15,226 nt of DNA, from NCBI GenBank assembly GCA_028698695.1, contig JAQVWB010000021.1, positions 1 to 15,226 of the forward strand, in the 5' to 3' direction. The position numbers and the translations under genes are program-made. How positions within the stretch are numbered: the stretch's first letter is position 1; every line of letters begins with the position of its first letter. The notes beneath the pieces are model-generated. The model was not told the origin of the DNA and ran no database searches. It was given only the letters and a program-made list of their open reading frames with translations. Below, one piece after another: positions 7,005 through 12,584 of this stretch. Source of the stretch: Syntrophomonadaceae bacterium (GTDB lineage: Bacteria; Bacillota; Syntrophomonadia; Syntrophomonadales; Syntrophomonadaceae).

Positions 7005-8013
7005 AACGGTTCGCTATGATGGAGCAAACTTGATAATTCTGGATCAGAGCAGATTACCCGGGGAAATTTCCTTTGAGATTTGTCGTACGGTAGAAGATGT
7101 AGCCGAAGCCATTATCAGGTTGAAAGTGCGTGGTGCTCCTTTAATTGGAGTAACAGCTTCATATGGTCTGGCTTTGGGCATAATTAAATATCAAGGTTCC
7201 GTGCTGGACCGTGACCTTTACTTTCAAAGAATTAAAAACATACTGGCTTCAACCAGGCCTACTGCAGTAAATTTATTCTGGGCTTTACAGCGTATGGAAG
7301 ATATATATAAGCAATCCGGTGACCTTTCCACTCCCGAATTGGGACGGTTGTTAATGTCAGAAGCAGAGCAGATGTTTGCCGAGGACATAAAAATAAATGA
7401 GGCTATTGGTGAATATGGACAGGAACTGCTGCATAAAGACAGTCGGGTTATGACCATCTGTAATGCCGGAGCCCTGGCTACCTGTGGCTATGGAACGGCT
7501 TTAGGGGTTATTCGTTCGGCATATCAACGCGGAAAGATAGAGCAGGTATGGGCGTGTGAAACTCGTCCGGTATTACAGGGATCACGCTTGACAGTTTGGG
7601 AACTGCTACAGGACAGAATCCCGGTTACTCTAATAACTGATAGTATGGCTGGATATACAATGAAGCTGGGTAAAGTAGATGCGGTAATTACAGGAGCTGA
7701 CCGTATTGCTGCCAATGGTGATACTGCCAATAAGATTGGAACTTATACGCTGGCAGTCCTGGCACATCAGCATGATATTCCTTTTTATGTAGCTGCTCCC
7801 CTGTCAACTATTGACCGGGAAATTGATAACGGAGATTTAATCCCCATCGAAGAGCGCCCGGCGGAGGAAGTTCGTCAAATATTTGGCATTAATGCCACTG
7901 TACCTGAAGTAAATGTTTTTAACCCGGCTTTTGATATTACTCCCCATGACCTAATTGACGCTATAATTACTCAACAGGGAATTATTAAGCCTCCCTATCT
8001 TAACCGTTTGTAA
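6997..8013 (+). CDS. mtnA: S-methyl-5-thioribose-1-phosphate isomerase
   Basis: It isomerises 5-methylthioribose-1-phosphate, the sugar product of the preceding phosphorylase, to methylthioribulose-1-phosphate. It belongs to the eIF-2B alpha-like family. The 338 residues match the usual length of about 340-350. It shows RGAP (45-48), the catalytic cysteine in CNAGALATCGYGTALG (Cys155) and the catalytic aspartate in GADR (Asp235), 80 residues apart as in the B. subtilis enzyme (Cys160/Asp240). ETRPVLQGSRLT (188-199) and NKIGTY (245-250) are also typical. The ATG lies inside the 3' end of mtnP, 8 bp before its stop. The enzyme could also act on 5-deoxyribose-1-phosphate from 5'-deoxyadenosine disposal. 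Confidence 0.96.
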   Translation: MLKTVRYDGANLIILDQSRLPGEISFEICRTVEDVAEAIIRLKVRGAPLIGVTASYGLALGIIKYQGSVLDRDLYFQRIKNILASTRPTAVNLFWALQRMEDIYKQSGDLSTPELGRLLMSEAEQMFAEDIKINEAIGEYGQELLHKDSRVMTICNAGALATCGYGTALGVIRSAYQRGKIEQVWACETRPVLQGSRLTVWELLQDRIPVTLITDSMAGYTMKLGKVDAVITGADRIAANGDTANKIGTYTLAVLAHQHDIPFYVAAPLSTIDREIDNGDLIPIEERPAEEVRQIFGINATVPEVNVFNPAFDITPHDLIDAIITQQGIIKPPYLNRL

Positions 8014-8104
8014 TAACCGGGGTAAAACATTTGCATACGGCATTTAAAGGAATATGGTCAAAAGGAAATAGTTTTAGCTAATTATAAGAGGAGGATTAAA
8101 TAAC

Positions 8105-9397
8105 ATGAAAACCTTGATTAAAAATGTCAGCATCATACCGATGGATGGTGATGAAAATGTAATTGAAAAAGGATACATAATAATTGAGGACGATACGATA
8201 AAAGAGGTTAAGGCAGGGGAGTCACCACAGGGGAATTTCGAGCAGGTAATTGATGGAACGAATCAGGTGGCCTTACCAGGATTCATAAACACTCATACTC
8301 ATGCAGCCATGACTCTGCTGCGAGGATATGCAGACGATTTACCCCTGAAGGAATGGCTGGAAACAAAAATATGGCCAATGGAAGACAAACTCACGGGTGA
8401 TGATATATACTGGGGAACCATGCTGGCTATTGTTGAAATGATTAAATCCGGTACTACTACATTTATGGATATGTATTTTCACATGGACCGCGTAGCTGAA
8501 GCAGTCAATGAAACTGGTATACGGGCAGTAATATCGCGGGGAATGATAGGGGTCGGACCGGAAAATGAGAGAGCTATAACAGAATCCCTGGAGCTTATAG
8601 AAAAATGGCATCAGGCAGCTGGAGGCAGAATTCAATACAAATGGGGTCCTCATGCTCCTTATACCTGTCCGCCGGATTATTTGCGCCGCGTTTTGGAGTT
8701 AGCTGAACAAACCAAAACCGGTATTCATATTCATATTTCTGAAACCAGCGGAGAATATGAAGATATTAAAAAACAGTACGGTAAAAGCCCGGTAGAGCTT
8801 TTACAGGAGATAGGGTTATTCAGCGTTCCGGTTGTAGCAGCTCACTGTGTTCACCTCAGTGATAACGATATTGAAATTTTAAAAAATAATAAAGTAGGAG
8901 TAGCCCATAATCCTGAAAGCAATATGAAATTGGCCAGCGGCATTGCACCAGTCCCTGAAATGCTGACCGCAGGAATAGCAGTAGGGTTAGGGACTGATGG
9001 TACTTCCAGTAATAATAACCTGGACATGATTCAGGAAATGCGCAGCTGTGCTTTACTGCATAAAGTTAACGCCGCCAATCCTACCGTTATCCCTGCTTAT
9101 CAGGCTTTGCAAATGGCTACCCGAAACGGTGCAGAAGTACTGGGTCTGACTAAACAGACCGGAAGCCTGACTCCTGGTTTAAAGGCGGATATAATACTGA
9201 TGAACCTGAACCAGGCCCATATGACTCCCTGTTATGACCTGGTAGCCAATTTGGTATATGCTTCCCAGGCCAGTGATGTTGAAACTGTTATTGTCGATGG
9301 CCGGATATTGATGCAAAACCGTCAGCTAATGACTATTAACGAAACCGAAGTTATCGAGCAATGCCGGGCGATTGCCAGTCGTCTAACCGGGGTTTAA
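8105..9397 (+). CDS. mtaD: 5-methylthioadenosine / S-adenosylhomocysteine deaminase
   Basis: This amidohydrolase-superfamily enzyme deaminates MTA, S-adenosylhomocysteine and often 5'-deoxyadenosine to the inosine forms. Its 430 residues carry the metal and substrate motifs in order: PGFINTHTH (58-66; His64, His66), GPHAPYTCP (181-189; His183), HIHISET (208-214; His210, Glu213), AAHCVHLSD (245-253; His247) and GLGTDGTSSNNN (294-305; Asp298). AAGAGGAGG at 8086-8094 precedes the ATG by 10 nt. It stands 91 bp after mtnA and probably belongs to the same transcription unit, though the gap could hold its own promoter. Its stop interlocks with the stop of the convergent minus-strand gene. Its product would feed the upstream phosphorylase if that enzyme takes 6-oxopurines. 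The family is certain and the exact substrate preference open. Confidence 0.94.
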   Translation: MKTLIKNVSIIPMDGDENVIEKGYIIIEDDTIKEVKAGESPQGNFEQVIDGTNQVALPGFINTHTHAAMTLLRGYADDLPLKEWLETKIWPMEDKLTGDDIYWGTMLAIVEMIKSGTTTFMDMYFHMDRVAEAVNETGIRAVISRGMIGVGPENERAITESLELIEKWHQAAGGRIQYKWGPHAPYTCPPDYLRRVLELAEQTKTGIHIHISETSGEYEDIKKQYGKSPVELLQEIGLFSVPVVAAHCVHLSDNDIEILKNNKVGVAHNPESNMKLASGIAPVPEMLTAGIAVGLGTDGTSSNNNLDMIQEMRSCALLHKVNAANPTVIPAYQALQMATRNGAEVLGLTKQTGSLTPGLKADIILMNLNQAHMTPCYDLVANLVYASQASDVETVIVDGRILMQNRQLMTINETEVIEQCRAIASRLTGV

Positions 9398-9849
9398 TCA
9401 ACTTTCCAGCCCTTTTTGGCATGAGTACCGTCGCAAAATGGACGTTTATTACTTAACCCGCAACGGCAAAGGCTGGTTTTGCCTTCCCGGTTAATGGTAT
9501 TTCCATCAGTATTGGTAATGGTAAAGGGACCATCAATAAGTATAGGGCCATTACGCAGTATTTTCATAGTTATTACCGGTTGACCATCATACTTAATATT
9601 CATGGAACCCGGGCCGTTAGCCAGAGCCGGATCAACCCTGGAACCTTCGGGTAATGAGTAACGCAAAGCTCCTGAAGGACAGAGGTCGATGAGGCGAATA
9701 ATATCCTCAGCGCTGGCAGCATTGACATTTATCCAGGGGCGGGCATCCAGATTAAAAACCTGGGGAAGATTTTTCAGACATATGGCAGAATGAGAACAAA
9801 TCTCCGCTTCCCAATGAACGATAATATCATCAGTACGGTATTCTTTCAT
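9394..9849 (-). CDS. CDGSH iron-sulfur protein with divergent ferredoxin (Fer4_19-type) domain
   Basis: This small cytosolic protein of 151 residues probably binds two Fe-S clusters and may serve in electron transfer or cluster handling; its true role is unknown. The N-terminal half resembles the divergent mono-cluster domain: Cys18 and Cys24 (ICSHSAIC), RPWINVN (37-43) and CPSG (57-60). The C-terminal half has the CDGSH signature CRCGLSNKRPFCDGTH, with ligands Cys128, Cys130, Cys139 and His143. The chosen ATG (9849) has GGTGA 7 nt upstream. A TTG 20 codons further up has no ribosome binding site and falls inside the likely -35 box. The gene converges on mtaD, sharing 4 bp at the stops, and diverges from mobB. 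Confidence 0.88.
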   Translation of the reverse strand: MKEYRTDDIIVHWEAEICSHSAICLKNLPQVFNLDARPWINVNAASAEDIIRLIDLCPSGALRYSLPEGSRVDPALANGPGSMNIKYDGQPVITMKILRNGPILIDGPFTITNTDGNTINREGKTSLCRCGLSNKRPFCDGTHAKKGWKVD

Positions 9850-9881
9850 AACAAGGTCACCGCTTTCCGTAAGTATTTCAT

Positions 9882-9909
9882 TTAATATACCATAATAGAT
9901 TAGTATCAA
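9882..9909 (-). promoter_or_regulatory. Likely sigma-70-type promoter of the CDGSH gene
   Basis: On the minus strand TTGATA (9909-9904) and TATTAA (9887-9882) are separated by 16 bp. The -10 box ends 32 nt before the chosen ATG. The -35 matches the TTGACA consensus at five of six bases and the -10 matches TATAAT at four of six. This was read by eye without scoring. Confidence 0.5.
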
Positions 9910-9939
9910 GCATTCGAAAAAAGAAAGAGGTAAACAATA

Positions 9940-10425
9940 ATGCCACCAGTAGTATCATTTGTGGGAAGACATAATTCCGGTAAGACTACGTTGCTGACGG
10001 GAGTTATTAAACAACTTAAGCGGGAGGGTATCAGGGTTGCTGTTATTAAACATGCCCAACATCTTGATATAGACACGCATGATGCCGGAAGATTATATTC
10101 AGCCGGAGCTGATCAGGTGTTAGCCGCATCACCTAATACGTTAATACAGTATCAGCGACAGGAACGCGAAGATTTATTGACTTTACTGGATAAGGCAGGG
10201 CCGGCCGACTTAATTATTACTGAGGGGTTTAAACAATACCACTACCCCAAAATAGAAGTTCTTCGTAAGGATATTGACCCTAATCCGTTGCCATTGGACA
10301 ATGTTATTGCCCGCGTAAGTGATTTTGATTTATCATCCTGCTCTGAACCAGGTTTTTCTTTTGAACAGACAGATGAATTGAGCAGGTTCTTGATAAAAAT
10401 TCTGCGCCTTAAAACCAACATTTAA
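9940..10425 (+). CDS. mobB: Molybdopterin-guanine dinucleotide biosynthesis adaptor MobB
   Basis: MobB is a small P-loop GTP-binding protein that assists MobA in attaching GMP to molybdopterin, forming the bis-MGD cofactor of DMSO-reductase-family enzymes. Its 161 residues fit the family. The Walker A is GRHNSGKTT (9-17). VAVIKHAQH, DIDTHDAGRLYSAGADQV and DLIITEGFKQYHYPKIEV are family hallmarks in the usual order. AGAGG at 9926-9930 precedes the ATG by 9 nt. The gene stands alone between a divergent gene and a terminator, but the next operon downstream encodes a bis-MGD formate dehydrogenase. Supplying that cofactor is the obvious inferred reason for its position. No mobA or other moa/moe genes are in the window. 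Confidence 0.93.
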   Translation: MPPVVSFVGRHNSGKTTLLTGVIKQLKREGIRVAVIKHAQHLDIDTHDAGRLYSAGADQVLAASPNTLIQYQRQEREDLLTLLDKAGPADLIITEGFKQYHYPKIEVLRKDIDPNPLPLDNVIARVSDFDLSSCSEPGFSFEQTDELSRFLIKILRLKTNI

Positions 10426-10471
10426 TTTGGCAGTACTAAATTTATCAAATAACTCTTAAAGTACATAAATT

Positions 10472-10499
10472 GGGCGAACCATAGTGTTCGTTCTTTTTT
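10472..10499 (+). terminator. Intrinsic terminator after mobB
   Basis: CGAAC (10475-10479) and GTTCG (10486-10490) form a stem with a 6-nt loop. It can extend by two G-U wobbles and a G-C pair to 10472/10493. A run of six Ts follows at 10494-10499. It lies 47 bp after the mobB stop and would separate mobB from the formate dehydrogenase operon. Confidence 0.75.
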
Positions 10500-10575
10500 A
10501 TGGACAAAACCGGAATAATAACTCCATATGCAAATAACCATATACTATAAATCGGAATATAACCAGACAGAATAA

Positions 10576-10615
10576 CAATGTTAATATTGACAGAAAAATA
10601 ACAATATTGTAAATG
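10576..10615 (+). promoter_or_regulatory. Possible promoter with palindromic operator upstream of the formate dehydrogenase operon
   Basis: TTGACA at 10587-10592 is a perfect -35 hexamer. The -10 candidates at suitable spacing are weak (TGTAAA at 10608 or TAAATG at 10610). The perfect palindrome ACAATATTGT (10601-10610) lies between the boxes, and a related imperfect palindrome CAATGTTAATATTG (10576-10589) overlaps the -35. That arrangement suits a repressor site, but it does not match the Rex consensus I know and no regulator can be named. It would leave a leader of more than 250 nt before nuoE. Confidence 0.35.
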
Positions 10616-10703
10616 GAATTTATCGGTTAATATATAGATGGAATTTAAGGAAATAAGCTCCTTAGCGAATTAGAAGGTGATTATTTAAAGCGATATTATT
10701 AAA

Positions 10704-10748
10704 ATTAATATAATATGAATACATAATATAAAAATGTATTATATTAAT
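10704..10748. repeat. 12-bp perfect inverted repeat with nested 6-bp pair
   Basis: ATTAATATAATA (10704-10715) is exactly complementary to TATTATATTAAT (10737-10748) across a 21-nt spacer. Nested and partly overlapping, ATACAT (10719-10724) pairs with ATGTAT (10734-10739), so the two stems compete at their 3' arms. All pairs in the long arm are A-T and no T-tract terminator follows. It may be a leader-RNA structure, a protein site, or merely a by-product of AT richness. Confidence 0.55.
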
Positions 10749-10858
10749 GTGAAAATGGTAGCAGGGAAGGGGCTTATGTGGAATAATAGTAGTTGGATAG
10801 ATTCCAGTTGTATTAATAAAAAATAGGTGGCTATAAAGTGCCTGTTCATACATTTTGC

Positions 10859-10869
10859 AAAGGAGGTGA
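10859..10869 (+). promoter_or_regulatory. Consensus ribosome binding site of nuoE
   Basis: AAAGGAGGTGA is a near-perfect complement of the 16S rRNA 3' end. Its GGAGG core sits 7 nt before the ATG at 10874. This rules out the in-frame GTG at 10838, which lies upstream of the site. Confidence 0.85.
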
Positions 10870-10873
10870 AAAG

Positions 10874-11320
10874 ATGGCTAATTATGTTGACATTATTGAA
10901 CTGTATCGGGGGAAAAAGGGGGGTATCATCGAGGCATTTCATGCTTTGCAAAATGAATTCAATTATATTCCTGAAGAAGCTTTGGGGTTAGCAGCCAAAA
11001 CTTTTGGTATTTCAGAAGCAGAAGCTTATGGTGTAGCTACTTTTTATTCTTATTTGTCTGTAAAACCCAGAGGGAAATATATAATTCGCATGTGTGAAAG
11101 TGCGCCGTGCCATATTGCCGGTGCAGACCGGGTAGTTAAGGCTATTGAAGACTATTTGGGCATTAATGTAGGGGAAACTACTGCTGATGGGAAGTTTACC
11201 TTTGAGTTGTGCGAGTGTATCGGACAATGTCAGGCAACTCCTGTAGTGACTATTAACAGTGAACCGGTTTTTAATGTATCACCGGAGCAGATACCGGAAA
11301 TATTATCCGCTTGCAAGTAA
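10874..11320 (+). CDS. nuoE: NuoE-like [2Fe-2S] subunit of NAD-linked formate dehydrogenase
   Basis: This is a thioredoxin-fold ferredoxin subunit that partners the FMN/NADH-binding NuoF protein. It has 148 residues, shorter than E. coli NuoE (about 166) and similar to HydC/HndA-type subunits. A helical N-terminal part (EAFHALQNEFNYIPEEAL) is followed by the FGISEAEAYGVATFYSYL segment typical of the family. The [2Fe-2S] ligands are Cys74 and Cys79 (CESAPC) and Cys115 and Cys119 (CIGQC). An extra Cys113 lies next to the second pair. The start is fixed by a consensus ribosome binding site. It is the first gene of the nuoE-nuoF-fdhF operon, 19 bp before nuoF. With fdhF adjacent, its role is formate/NAD electron transfer rather than complex I (inference from context). 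Confidence 0.93.
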   Translation: MANYVDIIELYRGKKGGIIEAFHALQNEFNYIPEEALGLAAKTFGISEAEAYGVATFYSYLSVKPRGKYIIRMCESAPCHIAGADRVVKAIEDYLGINVGETTADGKFTFELCECIGQCQATPVVTINSEPVFNVSPEQIPEILSACK

Positions 11321-11339
11321 AGCAGAAGGGAGGGAGAAC

Positions 11340-12584
11340 ATGGCTCAGGAATACCGCGTATTATTGGAATACGCTGATAAGATTAATCCTGCCAGTGCGG
11401 CTGACTATATAAACGTTGGCGGCTATAAAGGTTTGGAAAAGGCCCGGGGAATGGAGCGCAAGGCTTTGATTGAAGAAGTCAAGAAGTCCGGTCTCAGAGG
11501 TCGCGGCGGAGCAGGTTTTAATGCCGGCATGAAGTGGAGTTTCGTTCCCCAGGATGCACCTGTTAAGTATGTTGTTTGCAACCTGGATGAAGGAGAGCCA
11601 GGCACTTATAAAGACCGTATAATATGCCAGAAAAATGCACAGGCCCTGCTGGAAGGTATGGCTATTTGTGGTGCTGCCATAGGATCAAGTCAGGGATATA
11701 TTTATTGTCGGGGTGAGTATCCCTTTGTTGTTGATCTGTTAAGGCGAGCCATAGAAAGTGCGAAAGCAGAAGGGGCATTAGGAGATTTTGATATTGAGGT
11801 TCGCATGGGTGCCGGAGCTTATGTCTGCGGTGAAGAGACGGCCTTAATTGAGTCTATTGAAGGGCATCGCGGAGAACCAAGATTTAAACCTCCATTTCCC
11901 GGGGTAGAAGGGTTATGGGGTGTACCTACCGTGGTGAATAATGTGGAGACATTTGCCTGTTTACCATACATTCTTACTCGGGGTGCTGAATGGTTTGCCG
12001 GTATTGGTGCTCCCAAATATCCTGGCACCAAGATTGTTACCCTGACAGGTGATGTTGTAAACACTACCTGGTTTGAAGTGCCTACTGATATGACTTTAAG
12101 AGAAGTAATCTTTGAATTGGGTGGCGGGGTTAAAAACGGCAAGAAATTTAAGGCGGTTCAAGTTGGTGGAACATCGGGAGCTTTTATTCCCGAAGCTAAT
12201 CTGGATTGCCCCATAGATTTTGATTCCATGGGTAACATTGGAGCAGCCCTTGGCTCGGGTGCGGTTTTAGTATTAGATGAAACCAGGGATATTGTAGATG
12301 TAGTAACCCGTATTTCCAAATTTTTTGAACATGAATCCTGTGGGAAGTGTAATCCATGTCGTGAAGGCACCTTCCGTTGCCGGGAAATAATGGAGAGAAT
12401 TAATAACGGTAATGGCAGTGAAAAGGATATTGAGAATCTGCAAGTATTATCAAAGGTGATGCAAAAAGCTGCTTTGTGTGGTTTGGGACAAGCTGCACCT
12501 ATTCCCATTGATTCAACTATAAAACATTTCAAACATGAATACTTAAGAAAACTGGTCGTTACCAGTGGAAAGGGGGGGCATTAG
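11340..12584 (+). CDS. nuoF: NuoF-like NADH/FMN-binding [4Fe-4S] subunit of formate dehydrogenase
   Basis: This subunit binds FMN and NAD(H) and passes electrons to or from NuoE and the formate dehydrogenase catalytic subunit. From the ATG at 11340 it has 414 residues, like core NuoF. GGGAGGGAG at 11328-11336 decides that start; an in-frame ATG at 11259 lies inside nuoE. Motifs: FMN/NADH loop GLRGRGGAGFNAGMKWSF (51-68), NLDEGEPGTYKDR (81-93), YVCGEETALIESIEGHRGEP (151-170), and the [4Fe-4S] ligands Cys334, Cys337 and Cys340 (CGKCNPC) with Cys380 (CGLGQ). It lacks both the N-terminal thioredoxin-like domain and the C-terminal 2[4Fe-4S] domain found in HydB-type bifurcating subunits. Its TAG abuts the ATG of fdhF with no gap, so translation is probably coupled. 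Confidence 0.95.
   Translation: MAQEYRVLLEYADKINPASAADYINVGGYKGLEKARGMERKALIEEVKKSGLRGRGGAGFNAGMKWSFVPQDAPVKYVVCNLDEGEPGTYKDRIICQKNAQALLEGMAICGAAIGSSQGYIYCRGEYPFVVDLLRRAIESAKAEGALGDFDIEVRMGAGAYVCGEETALIESIEGHRGEPRFKPPFPGVEGLWGVPTVVNNVETFACLPYILTRGAEWFAGIGAPKYPGTKIVTLTGDVVNTTWFEVPTDMTLREVIFELGGGVKNGKKFKAVQVGGTSGAFIPEANLDCPIDFDSMGNIGAALGSGAVLVLDETRDIVDVVTRISKFFEHESCGKCNPCREGTFRCREIMERINNGNGSEKDIENLQVLSKVMQKAALCGLGQAAPIPIDSTIKHFKHEYLRKLVVTSGKGGH

Larger units (their letters stand above)
10500..10858. other. AT-rich intergenic region before nuoE
   Basis: No convincing gene is present. The stretch contains two palindromes near a TTGACA (entered separately), a 10-bp direct repeat ATGGAATTTA at 10613-10622 and 10638-10647, and an AT-rich inverted repeat (entered separately). 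A weak promoter candidate nearer the operon is TTGTAT (10808-10813) with TATAAA (10832-10837), 18 bp apart. The region most likely carries the control signals of the nuoE-nuoF-fdhF operon. Confidence 0.6.

Noticed and set aside
8014..8104. Promoter for mtaD in the gap after mtnA
   Set aside because: TTGCAT with TATGGT is a poor match and nothing else stands out, so it is not entered as a feature.
11259..11339. Extended nuoF start overlapping nuoE
   Set aside because: The extra 27 residues are the nuoE 3' end read in another frame, and a strong ribosome binding site precedes the ATG at 11340.
12572..12578. Run of seven Gs at the nuoF end as a programmed frameshift site
   Set aside because: A slip would only alter the last residues or add about ten codons; the zero frame ends normally right at the fdhF ATG, so nothing supports programmed slippage.
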